Positions 51,044 to 59,414 of a stretch of 64,000 nucleotides of DNA are shown piece after piece (the first letter of the stretch is position 1; the number at the start of each line of letters is the position of its first letter). The DNA is from a virus. Position numbers and translations under genes: made by a program. The notes below the pieces were generated by a model that saw only the letters and a list, made by a program, of their open reading frames with translations, was not told where the DNA came from and did not search any database. The stretch spans positions 206,384 through 270,383 of the IMG/VR virus record IMGVR_UViG_3300020165_000007. One strand, given 5' to 3'.

Positions 51044-51377
51044 TTTTTCTATTTTCTTCAAACCATTCAACAATTGCGTTAATAGCCCAAACACCACCTG
51101 AAGCAAACATACCGTCAAAGAATATCCCAAAGGCCGGATGTAAACCTAAGTACCACGTAAACGGTGAATAGAACAAACTCATAAAAAACCCTACCCAAGT
51201 TGATGTACACATCATACAGACTATAAGTCCTGATAGGAATTTAAATAATGGTGTAATAAGTGGTATATCTGTATTTGACATACTATGAATAGTATTTCTA
51301 TACCCTTCAAATATAGAACCGTATACAAGAATATTACTCATCCCATAAGCGGCTATTAACCATAAAAACATTTCCAT
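51036..51377 (-). CDS. Membrane protein (113 aa)
   Basis: MEMFLWLIAAYGMSNILVYG, three hydrophobic helices with MCTSTWVGFFMSLFYSPFTW. Similar three-helix proteins occur in T4-like phages. Function unknown; coupled to both neighbours. Confidence 0.65.
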   Translation of the reverse strand: MEMFLWLIAAYGMSNILVYGSIFEGYRNTIHSMSNTDIPLITPLFKFLSGLIVCMMCTSTWVGFFMSLFYSPFTWYLGLHPAFGIFFDGMFASGGVWAINAIVEWFEENRKND

Positions 51378-52267
51378 TATTTATATAAATTATCGTTTAG
51401 ATTGGACGAGCCCATATATTGAGCCTTTATAGGTCCTTTTATCTTTTGTAATTCTAACACATTTTTCTCTAATTGTAAAATGTTTTTATCTTTTTTTATC
51501 ATTTCTTCTCTTAATGTTTGAAGTGTTTTTTGTAGTTTCTTTTGTTTTTCTTTGTTTTCTACTTCCTTAGTAACTTCTACTATTTTTTCAGTAATAACCT
51601 CCTTCACTACTTCAACAATTTTTTCTACCTCAACTTCTTTTATTACTTCAACAATTTTTTCTACCTCAACTTCTTTTATTATTTCAACCGGTTTTTCTAT
51701 TATTATTTCTTTTTCAATCGTCTTGGGAGGTATATTTTCTAAATGTTGTATTTTAACTAATAGTTCTTTTATCTCGGTATCATCTGTAATGTAAATTTCT
51801 TTCTCTACTTCTATTTCTTTTATGGTTTCTATTAATTTTTCAACTTCGACCTCTTTTATTACTTCCACAATTTTCTCAACTTCTTTTATAACTTCTACTG
51901 GTTTTTCTATTTCTTTTATAACTTCTACAATTTTCTCAACCTCAACCTCAACTTCTTTTATAACTTCTACAATTTTCTCAACTTCTTTTATAACTTCTAC
52001 CGGTTTTTCTATTTCTTTTATAACTTCTACAATTTTCTCAACCTCAACTTCTTTTATAACTTCTTTTATAACTTCTTTTATAACTTCTTTTTCAATAACA
52101 GATTGCCCGTCTATAGTTAATAAACCATACTTTTCAATTTGATATCCTTTATTAAAGCACTCTTTTACGAATTTAAAATAATCTAACTCATTAAGATTAC
52201 AAAATGAGTTGATGTCTTTTAATTCATCTGCAGAAAATTTAATTATTGACAAGTCTTTCTTTTCCAT
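51377..52267 (-). CDS. Coiled-coil repeat protein (VEKIVEVIKE repeats)
   Basis: 296 aa. After about 65 ordinary residues (MEKKDLSIIKFSADELKDIN), some 18 imperfect copies of VEKIVEVIKE / IEKPVEVIKE fill about 66-235, then a normal coiled coil. Valine/glutamate/lysine-only composition predicts a long rigid helix, perhaps a tether or ruler. Lies between the gp47-like and gp46-like genes. No family. Confidence 0.8.
   Translation of the reverse strand: MEKKDLSIIKFSADELKDINSFCNLNELDYFKFVKECFNKGYQIEKYGLLTIDGQSVIEKEVIKEVIKEVIKEVEVEKIVEVIKEIEKPVEVIKEVEKIVEVIKEVEVEVEKIVEVIKEIEKPVEVIKEVEKIVEVIKEVEVEKLIETIKEIEVEKEIYITDDTEIKELLVKIQHLENIPPKTIEKEIIIEKPVEIIKEVEVEKIVEVIKEVEVEKIVEVVKEVITEKIVEVTKEVENKEKQKKLQKTLQTLREEMIKKDKNILQLEKNVLELQKIKGPIKAQYMGSSNLNDNLYK
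51560..52100 (-). repeat. Degenerate tandem coding repeat
   Basis: Units such as acttcttttataacttctac and aattttctcaacctcaac repeated irregularly. All copies stay in frame with the coiled-coil gene, and plus-strand ORFs here are only its shadow. Confidence 0.88.
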
Positions 52268-53018
52268 TTACCAAATCATCTATCGATTTAATTTTAAAAT
52301 TTAAAAATGGTCGTGGGTTGGGTAAGTCAATTGTTTCATACTTATCCTTATCAACATGATAAATACCATATCCGTGATTCTTTACACTTTCACCAAAATT
52401 TTGTTGTATTGTGGAACCAACCATATATGCCTTTTTATTATTAGGTATGTTAAAAGTTTGTCTTTTATGTATGTCTCCACATAAAACTAAATCACACCCT
52501 TTAAACCTTGCAGTATCAAACCCATCTTCAAACTTATACCCGATATCAGTCGTTAATCCTTGAATAGGTCCGTGAAATAATCCAATTTTAAGGTTATCCG
52601 ATTTATCGATTTGAGGTCTTACATTATGGTTAACTAATGAGTATACTACCCATTCTATGTTTTCGTCAGTATATACACCACTATCTTTATGATACACTAT
52701 ATTATTATTTTCTAGTGAATCTATAATCGGTGATAAAGCATCAACTCTGTTTAAATTACTTTCTAAAAAATCATGATTACCAATAATTAATACAGTTTTA
52801 CATATCTTGGAACATTCACCTAAAATCCAAACAACAAAGTTAATTAATTCGGGAGTCATCTGATTTTTAGAGTGTACTAAATCACCCGTAAATACTATTC
52901 TATCAGGTTTTTCTTTTTTCCACTGAGATAACGCATTAGTCATTATTTCACGATATAAGTCGTGGTCTTTGAATAACCTAATGTGTAAGTCAGAAAAATG
53001 TATAATTTTATTAATCAT
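52239..53018 (-). CDS. T4 gp47-like recombination nuclease subunit (SbcD/Mre11 family)
   Basis: Calcineurin-type phosphoesterase: FSDLHIRLFKDHD, FTGDLVHSKNQ, LIIGNHDFLES, GLFHGPIQG and CGDIHKRQTF with MVGSTIQQNFGE. 259 aa from the ATG at 53018 (a longer frame uses TTG), shorter than T4 gp47 (339 aa). Its ATG overlaps the cysK TGA (ATGA). Partner of the gp46-like subunit. Confidence 0.92.
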   Translation of the reverse strand: MINKIIHFSDLHIRLFKDHDLYREIMTNALSQWKKEKPDRIVFTGDLVHSKNQMTPELINFVVWILGECSKICKTVLIIGNHDFLESNLNRVDALSPIIDSLENNNIVYHKDSGVYTDENIEWVVYSLVNHNVRPQIDKSDNLKIGLFHGPIQGLTTDIGYKFEDGFDTARFKGCDLVLCGDIHKRQTFNIPNNKKAYMVGSTIQQNFGESVKNHGYGIYHVDKDKYETIDLPNPRPFLNFKIKSIDDLVNGKERLVNN

Positions 53019-53926
53019 AAGCAACTTAAGTATCTTTCTCCTCTGTCACATAGGAATGTTACAACACGACCTCTAGGGTTGTTTTTTTCGACCCACCTTT
53101 CAGCCGCTAAAATATTTGCACCTGCAGATATACCTACAAAGATACCTCTTTCTTTTGCTAATCTTATTGCTCTATGTTTAGCGTCTTCGGTAGATATTGT
53201 AACCACTTCTTTCACACTATCCATGTCTACAAGAAATTTAGAGCCGTCACCTATTCCCTGTATACCGTGTAATCCAGGTTCTCCACCACTCATAACAGGT
53301 GATTCTGAAGGTTCAACTGCAATCATTTTTATTAGTGGATACTGTTTGTCTAATGTTTTTTTACACCCCATTAAAGTTCCTCCAGTTCCTGTCCCTGTAA
53401 CTACCGCCTCAAGATATTCAGACCTTTTTTGAAAGAAGTCTAATATCTCAACCGCAGTACCTTCAGAGTGTGACTTTATGTTTATCGGGTTACCGAATTG
53501 ATTACAGTTGTACCATCCGTTTTCTATAGCTAATTCATCTCTTAGTCTAATGGCTCCATCAAAATCACCAGCGTCAACCTCAATTAATTCCGCACCATAT
53601 AGTCTCAACATATGTTTTCTTTCGTCAGACATATTAGACGGCATTACAATCTTACATTTATAACCTCTCTCTGCTGCTAACCAAGCAAATGAAATTCCCA
53701 TGTTACCTGAAGTGGCCTCGATGATAGTATCACCATTCTTTAAAACCCCCATAAGTTCGGCATTATCTAAAATATAACTAGCGGGTCTATCTTTGATGGA
53801 ACCTGTAGGGTTAAAAATCTCAGCCTTAGCATATATTTTATCGCTGATTTTTATCATAGGAGTATTTCCTATCATAGAAGATAATTTCATTTTATTATCT
53901 GGTATACCGTATTTACTTATACTCAT
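53015..53926 (-). CDS. cysK: Cysteine synthase (O-acetylserine sulfhydrylase)
   Basis: PLP-dependent fold-type II enzyme. NPTGSIKDRPAS (Lys45 is the Schiff-base lysine), EATSGNMG, GTGTGGTLMG (phosphate loop) and GISAGANILAA. 303 aa, full length. Makes cysteine from O-acetylserine and sulfide. An auxiliary sulfur-metabolism gene embedded in the recombination operon by 4-nt overlaps. Confidence 0.95.
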   Translation of the reverse strand: MSISKYGIPDNKMKLSSMIGNTPMIKISDKIYAKAEIFNPTGSIKDRPASYILDNAELMGVLKNGDTIIEATSGNMGISFAWLAAERGYKCKIVMPSNMSDERKHMLRLYGAELIEVDAGDFDGAIRLRDELAIENGWYNCNQFGNPINIKSHSEGTAVEILDFFQKRSEYLEAVVTGTGTGGTLMGCKKTLDKQYPLIKMIAVEPSESPVMSGGEPGLHGIQGIGDGSKFLVDMDSVKEVVTISTEDAKHRAIRLAKERGIFVGISAGANILAAERWVEKNNPRGRVVTFLCDRGERYLSCL

Positions 53927-54153
53927 ACTTTAAATTCTTTGTTAATATTTCCACATTCAGTACATTTATAGGTTTCCACGGGTACGTATTGGTCCTCAGA
54001 TGTACGAGCTATTAATCTACTAATTTTTTTTAAAACTGTCACTTTATCAAAGTAAATATTTTTACAATTTTCACACTCAGTATTAGTAGCATCTTTAATA
54101 TTAACTTGAATTTGATGTCCTCCCTGACCTAAATTTTCTAAATCCATATTCAT
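53923..54153 (-). CDS. Zinc-ribbon protein (76 aa)
   Basis: Two CxxC pairs (CENCKNIYFDK and KCTECGNINKEF) flank a strand pair with VLKKISRLIARTSEDQ, a small ribbon common in T4-like phages. Function unknown, possibly transcription or replication factor. Confidence 0.8.
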   Translation of the reverse strand: MNMDLENLGQGGHQIQVNIKDATNTECENCKNIYFDKVTVLKKISRLIARTSEDQYVPVETYKCTECGNINKEFKV

Positions 54154-54154
54154 A

Positions 54155-54832
54155 TTATCTATTATCTATATGTATTATTACCTCATTATAAAATTCTATA
54201 AAGTGTTCATTCCATAAGTCCCATTTTATATCGATTCCATCAATAGAGTAAACTTTATGATTAGGAAATATTCTTAAAAATACATCTCTAAATTCTCTAA
54301 ATTGTTTTTTACTTTTAGGTGAATTTAAATGCCATTCACCTGCACATTTTTTCATATTTTCTTTTAACCAGCATATATTTTCGACCTTGAATACTCCATA
54401 TTCCCCACCTTCACAATCAGTTTTTAAAAAGTCTATTTTTTCTATATTATTTTCTTCAATAATTTGCATAAATGTTTTAGCTTTTACAATCTCATGATTC
54501 GTACTATCACCAAAAGATTCCGCAATTACTAAATCATTATCACTGATTACATTAGGTATGTAAGTATATGGAATACCATCTATATTTTTAAGTAATGTAA
54601 TTGATTGAGTTTTTGATGGTTCAATAACGTACAGGTGCTCTACGTTCCTATCTTTTAATTGGTATGACCAAGGTCCGATACTTGCACCTATGTCCATAAC
54701 TACATCATTTTCTTCTACTTCAAAAACAGTTTCGTATACATTTTTATCGGAATTAAAGAATTCCTCTTTAATAGTTCTTACGAACCATTCATTGGATTTT
54801 CCCCAATCAAATTTTTCTAAATCTATACTCAT
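54155..54832 (-). CDS. FkbM-family methyltransferase
   Basis: DVVMDIGASIGPWSYQL (SAM loop), YVIEPSKTQSITLLKN, and IDFLKTDCEGGEYGVFK, the FkbM signature. 225 aa. FkbM enzymes O-methylate sugars or small molecules. The target here is unknown, perhaps a surface glycan with the dTDP-sugar gene. Confidence 0.85.
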   Translation of the reverse strand: MSIDLEKFDWGKSNEWFVRTIKEEFFNSDKNVYETVFEVEENDVVMDIGASIGPWSYQLKDRNVEHLYVIEPSKTQSITLLKNIDGIPYTYIPNVISDNDLVIAESFGDSTNHEIVKAKTFMQIIEENNIEKIDFLKTDCEGGEYGVFKVENICWLKENMKKCAGEWHLNSPKSKKQFREFRDVFLRIFPNHKVYSIDGIDIKWDLWNEHFIEFYNEVIIHIDNR

Positions 54833-55590
54833 AATTCTTCTAACATTAATTTAATTTCCGTCTCTAAGTCTTTACACTTATAAACCTTATAGTTTTTATT
54901 TTTTTCATTAATCCATATAAGGTAACAATTACCTATTTTTAAATCAGTATTCTTTTCAATAATATGTTTATATAATGATAATTGTAGTGAATATGTATTT
55001 ATTTCGCACACATCTAAATGTGAAATAGGTTCTTTAAACCTTTGACCATAATTATTCTTGGTGTTAATAGCTTTGTTTGTTTTATAATCCCAAACTTCCA
55101 ACATATTTGATTTTTTATTATAAAATAAGCAATCAACCATACCACCTAAACCATAATCTTCATCTCCCACTACCAATTCCATTTTTACTGGGATTAAGTT
55201 TATTCGTGAGTCCTCATAAAAATTTTTAAATATCTGTTGACACTTGTCAAATCTTTCTTTTATTATATCGTGACCAAATTCTCTGATAGCTACAGAAGAA
55301 TCGTAAGGGAACTCTTTATTATTCCACCAATTCTCTGCGTAATCATGAACCGCAGACCCCTTTACTGTAGAGGTGTCCCTTTTTAAATCCCAATCGGCAA
55401 TGACATCATCTACTTTAAGTCCTCTTTTTGCCGCATATTCTTCAGCTATACGTTGTGTCTCAAATTTTGGTTTAAACATTCCGATAAACCTTGTGGCCGA
55501 CATAAGCTCCCTATCATGGATAAAATACTTATGAGGACCATCATAGTACTTTACATGGTTAAATTTACTTAACTCTAATATCGTTTCCAT
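54829..55590 (-). CDS. PD-(D/E)xK exonuclease (RecB/Cas4-like)
   Basis: 253 aa. GSAVHDYAENWW (N-terminal His), GLGGMVDCLFYNK (Asp), EVWDYKTNKAIN (E-x-K core) and YSLQLSLYKHIIE (QxxxY). This is the RecB-type nuclease order. Probably processes DNA ends with the gp46/47 complex and the primase next door. Confidence 0.85.
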   Translation of the reverse strand: METILELSKFNHVKYYDGPHKYFIHDRELMSATRFIGMFKPKFETQRIAEEYAAKRGLKVDDVIADWDLKRDTSTVKGSAVHDYAENWWNNKEFPYDSSVAIREFGHDIIKERFDKCQQIFKNFYEDSRINLIPVKMELVVGDEDYGLGGMVDCLFYNKKSNMLEVWDYKTNKAINTKNNYGQRFKEPISHLDVCEINTYSLQLSLYKHIIEKNTDLKIGNCYLIWINEKNKNYKVYKCKDLETEIKLMLEEL

Positions 55591-56519
55591 TATTTTTCTA
55601 ATTTTATATATGAACCTTCAGGTATGACTCCTCTTAAATCTCCGAGGTCTTTACCCTCAGGTAGTTTAACTATTTTTATCCTTCCAAACAATTTACCACC
55701 CGATAGTTTATAGTAAAGTCTTTTAGCATCTTCCCACGCATCTTCATCAAGACAAATTATAATGTCTTTTTTAGACCTTTCATAAAGAACTTCCCATAAG
55801 TTATCATTAATATATTTACCTAATAAAGGTATAGAGTTCGGTACAAAGAACCCATCAAACACTCCTTCTACAATCCATATATCTTCTTCCCAATTAATTC
55901 TACTCTCATTAAAAATAAGAAATTCTTTAGCCGCTTCAGGGTTTTTATATTTCATTCGAGTATTTGGGTTCCAACTCCTACTTACAAAGTAATTTAGTTT
56001 ACCTTCCATATCATATGAAGGAACGATAATACGACCCGTATAATCACCTTCGTAAGCAAAACCTATGTCGTACTTATCTATAATGTCTTTAGTGATACCA
56101 CGACCCTTTAAATAGTTCATAGCCCTCTTTTTCTGAGGGTATAAGTCACTAACGTCATCAAACCTATAATATTCCTTGGGTAAGGTTAATTTTTTATAGG
56201 TTTTCTCTTCCCTGATAAATTCATCAGGTCTGATAAGTTCATAATATTGTTTGTCTTTCTTACCCCCATACCTTTCTATTAACCAACCTAAATGACCTTT
56301 TGTGTTGTGTGTCTCAGCACAAGCCCAACATTTATAAACATGGTCACCGTAATTGACTTCTAGGTTACCTTTACCGTCACCTTTATCTAAACCTTTAATA
56401 TCATAGGAACACACAGGACAATCAAAAGATATTTGATTCCTGTGTTCATTATGCGCATGTTCTCTACCGAACATACTTGTCAACATATCAACTATTAATC
56501 CTTCATCAGTATGGTCCAT
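55590..56519 (-). CDS. DnaG-like DNA primase
   Basis: 309 aa. Zinc finger CPVC (34-37) and CWAC (64-67), then YLKGRGITKDIIDKYDIGFA, RIIVPSYDMEGKLNYFVSRS, TOPRIM motif IVEGVFDGFF and ICLDEDAWEDAKRLY. A compact primase without a helicase domain, as in T4 gp61-like systems. Shares one base with the nuclease gene. Confidence 0.9.
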   Translation of the reverse strand: MDHTDEGLIVDMLTSMFGREHAHNEHRNQISFDCPVCSYDIKGLDKGDGKGNLEVNYGDHVYKCWACAETHNTKGHLGWLIERYGGKKDKQYYELIRPDEFIREEKTYKKLTLPKEYYRFDDVSDLYPQKKRAMNYLKGRGITKDIIDKYDIGFAYEGDYTGRIIVPSYDMEGKLNYFVSRSWNPNTRMKYKNPEAAKEFLIFNESRINWEEDIWIVEGVFDGFFVPNSIPLLGKYINDNLWEVLYERSKKDIIICLDEDAWEDAKRLYYKLSGGKLFGRIKIVKLPEGKDLGDLRGVIPEGSYIKLEK

Positions 56520-56554
56520 AGAATGAAGATAAGTAAAATATACTTAATAATCAA

Positions 56555-57157
56555 TTACCATATACCCTCTTTATTCATATAACCTAAAACGCATGTATAC
56601 GCATCTGCTTGGTCGAAACATTCTTTCTTAAGGGTATTATTTCTAGTATATAACCATGTTATTTGTGGTTCCTTATCAGAAACTTTTTTCCAAATTAACT
56701 CTTTTTTATCTATGTCCTTTGGTAGTCCTCCAAATAAAACTCTCTTCCCCTTGTTATTTTCTTGTACTAAAGAAGGCCAAGCAAATTTTCTTGAGTTATA
56801 TGTCGATATGTAGTTTGGGATTATACCTAAAGTTTTATATATCGACCTAGATATCATAGAGTTATATCTCAAAAGTGTACCTACGGTCCATATGTTATTA
56901 GAGTTTAAAAGGGGTTCTTCAATAACTATTTTAGTTATTCCCATATTTTTATAATCATTTAACTTGTCTTCAAACGCGTCGACTTTAAACAATAACTCCT
57001 CCATCTTATCTTCAGGTTTAGGTTTAATAACTGGTGATACGTGAGTTAATTCTAAAAGATTCTGAGTTTCTAAGTCGAATAAAGCCCAACCTATAGTTTT
57101 GGTTGAGATGTCTAACCCCAACACTTTTGGGGTATTCTTAAGGTTACTTTTGGTCAT
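56555..57157 (-). CDS. RuvC-like Holliday-junction resolvase
   Basis: 200 aa. KVLGLDISTKTIGWALFDLE (first Asp of the RNase H fold), IVIEEPLLNSNN (Glu), and DQADAYTCVLGYMN (closing Asp). Fits phage RuvC-type resolvases that trim branched replication intermediates before packaging. Confidence 0.82.
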   Translation of the reverse strand: MTKSNLKNTPKVLGLDISTKTIGWALFDLETQNLLELTHVSPVIKPKPEDKMEELLFKVDAFEDKLNDYKNMGITKIVIEEPLLNSNNIWTVGTLLRYNSMISRSIYKTLGIIPNYISTYNSRKFAWPSLVQENNKGKRVLFGGLPKDIDKKELIWKKVSDKEPQITWLYTRNNTLKKECFDQADAYTCVLGYMNKEGIW

Positions 57158-57163
57158 GTAATA

Positions 57164-59383
57164 TTAAAAATCTATTTTTATATTGTATTGTTGTACACCT
57201 AACCTCATTTCGGGGGACTGTACTTTAGATATAATCATAAGATTTTTATTATTATCGTAAAGCCCAACCTCAGAAACATAAGGTGTATCGGAGGTTGACC
57301 ATGTGGGATTGTTTGAAGTCATAAATTGACTTTGTCCTAAATTACATAGATAATTTAATACATATATTGTAGCTTGAATATCTGTTTGTAGTTCTCCATA
57401 AAAGAAGTATTCACCTCCAAAATTTAAAGTTTGTCCTGTTTCACCCACAGTCGGGATATCAATATAATTAGATAAATTATAGATTGGTGCAGAATCAAAG
57501 TCAGGTTTATTAATACTAATGGTTGAGTTTGTTAAACCTGTGGCTGTTATATAACCACCTATTTTAGTAGATTCAATCTGACTTGTTACGTTTATCTCAC
57601 TCCATAAAGAAGGATTAGGTCTTTGACCTGTCGTAACTTTTTGTGCTAAAATAATTAATTCGTTTGCTGAAAATCCTGAAGGTGTTGACCCGATTATATG
57701 TTCCAAAAATGGAAACTCGTCACCTAACCTAAATGTAACATCAGCAGTATCTGGTGGACAGTCGGGGTTAGTTCCTGATATCAAACTATAATAATTACAA
57801 TGAAGTGAATCAGTAAATGCAGTACTATTAAATCTATAGGTCACCCATAGAGATTCTGAAGACCCACTTAATAAACCTTCATCATCTGCCGCCGTATCGT
57901 TACAGGTGTTAGGTACAATTAAACCTAACTGAGGTGCGGGTAAAGTCCAATTTCGATTTGACTTATAACTTAACGACGCAATAATTTCATCATCATCAAA
58001 AGTAACTATTTTTAAATCAGGCCATACTTTACCTACTCTATTTGGATATCCGTTTGTATTGGTGTTCGTATCCCATAGGTGGTAGTACCTTAACCCTGGT
58101 TCATTCATGTTACTATTAGGTGTTGACTTCATATAGTAAACCGTGAATAGATTTAGATTACTATAACCAGGTGGGTCCACATAAAATGTTTCCCCAATAC
58201 TACCATCGGTAGATTTGTGCCACATTAAAGTAGGAATTGTTATTTTAAAATTACGAGCCTGACCTGTCTCTCCCGCATCTGTAGAATCATAAGGTTCTAA
58301 AGCAAATTTTTCACCATAATAATTATCAATGGCTTGATTTGTGTAATGTACAATAGATATTGATTTTTGGTCTGATGGTGATAGGTTAATTTTTTCACTA
58401 AATGAATTATAATAATATGTACTACTTGTGTCAGTTTGACCGGTATTCGAATTGTAACCCAAATACTCTTTTGTACCAATATATGACCTAGAATCGTAAG
58501 TGGTATAATCTTGGTTGAGAGTACTGAATACTCCTGATGGCGATTCAGTCCACGGTATATTCATATTCCATATTTTAACATCAGTATTAGAAATATCACA
58601 ATTACTTTCAAAGTCAATTGCGTCACTTTGCCAATAGTATGAAGGTGTTATAGAATCATACAACTCAGTCATACCTGAAGGGTAAAATATGACTCTACCA
58701 TTACCACTATACCCCATACTATTAAAGTCAGGTAACTCTCTATCTAATTTGACACTAACTGAACCTGTATTACCTGACGTATCACCAGTCACATTAATTA
58801 CTTTATATGTGAGTATGGGATAATTCTGTGTGATAGAGGAGACTGAACCCGACTGTCCGAAAAATAACACAGCAAAGTCACCTTCTTGTGTGTTACCTGT
58901 CACGTCACTATCTAAAACATCGGCACCTACTGTTAAGGTATCACCGGAATTAATGTTAGATATATTAAATATAAAGTTAGGGTTAACAGTATATCCCGTA
59001 GAAACTAAAACATTGTCATATCTATTTAAAGTTTCTCCAGTATTAAAAAAACCTCTCGGTGCCGCAGTATTATAGATTGGGTCAATATATGAGTTTTGAA
59101 CTGGTATCCCGAAAGTACTATCTGAAGTAGACGTAACTTTTATAGGGTACTTTATATTAGATTTACTTTTTTCAGGTATTGGAGATAAGTTTTGAGCGTT
59201 ATAATCGGCGTCTAATACCATTCCAGATGTTAAGTCTTCTCCACTCACACAGTCATAACAAACTTCACTATCACCTACTTGGAAATAGGATATATTAAAT
59301 TTACCCTCTGACATCTTTTTACGAGCGGCGTCGGTAACTTTCGTAGTTAATAGAGCTGCGGTATTTTTAATTATATATCCCAT
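57164..59383 (-). CDS. Large tail or baseplate structural protein (739 aa)
   Basis: Begins MGYIIKNTAALLTTKVTDAA, RKKMSEGKFNISYFQVGDSE. The K-x-T-D-A/K-G/A-R opening with an I-S-Y-F-x-V-G-D-S/E strand is typical of phage tail and baseplate proteins. The rest is Ser/Thr/Gly/Tyr-rich with beta repeats and ends LGVQQYNIKIDF. Function as a fibre or wedge component is inferred from composition and neighbours. Confidence 0.7.
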   Translation of the reverse strand: MGYIIKNTAALLTTKVTDAARKKMSEGKFNISYFQVGDSEVCYDCVSGEDLTSGMVLDADYNAQNLSPIPEKSKSNIKYPIKVTSTSDSTFGIPVQNSYIDPIYNTAAPRGFFNTGETLNRYDNVLVSTGYTVNPNFIFNISNINSGDTLTVGADVLDSDVTGNTQEGDFAVLFFGQSGSVSSITQNYPILTYKVINVTGDTSGNTGSVSVKLDRELPDFNSMGYSGNGRVIFYPSGMTELYDSITPSYYWQSDAIDFESNCDISNTDVKIWNMNIPWTESPSGVFSTLNQDYTTYDSRSYIGTKEYLGYNSNTGQTDTSSTYYYNSFSEKINLSPSDQKSISIVHYTNQAIDNYYGEKFALEPYDSTDAGETGQARNFKITIPTLMWHKSTDGSIGETFYVDPPGYSNLNLFTVYYMKSTPNSNMNEPGLRYYHLWDTNTNTNGYPNRVGKVWPDLKIVTFDDDEIIASLSYKSNRNWTLPAPQLGLIVPNTCNDTAADDEGLLSGSSESLWVTYRFNSTAFTDSLHCNYYSLISGTNPDCPPDTADVTFRLGDEFPFLEHIIGSTPSGFSANELIILAQKVTTGQRPNPSLWSEINVTSQIESTKIGGYITATGLTNSTISINKPDFDSAPIYNLSNYIDIPTVGETGQTLNFGGEYFFYGELQTDIQATIYVLNYLCNLGQSQFMTSNNPTWSTSDTPYVSEVGLYDNNKNLMIISKVQSPEMRLGVQQYNIKIDF

Positions 59384-59388
59384 TGATT

Positions 59389-59396
59389 ATAAATAT
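59389..59396 (-). promoter_or_regulatory. ATATTTAT upstream element
   Basis: Sense AAGAATATTTATAATCAATG, 5 nt before the 59383 start. Confidence 0.35.
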
Positions 59397-59414
59397 TCTT
59401 TTAGTCATTTTATT

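Noticed and set aside
51552-52142. Plus-strand ORFs of Ser/Thr/Phe repeats
   Set aside because: They are the reverse complement of the VEKIVEVIKE repeats.
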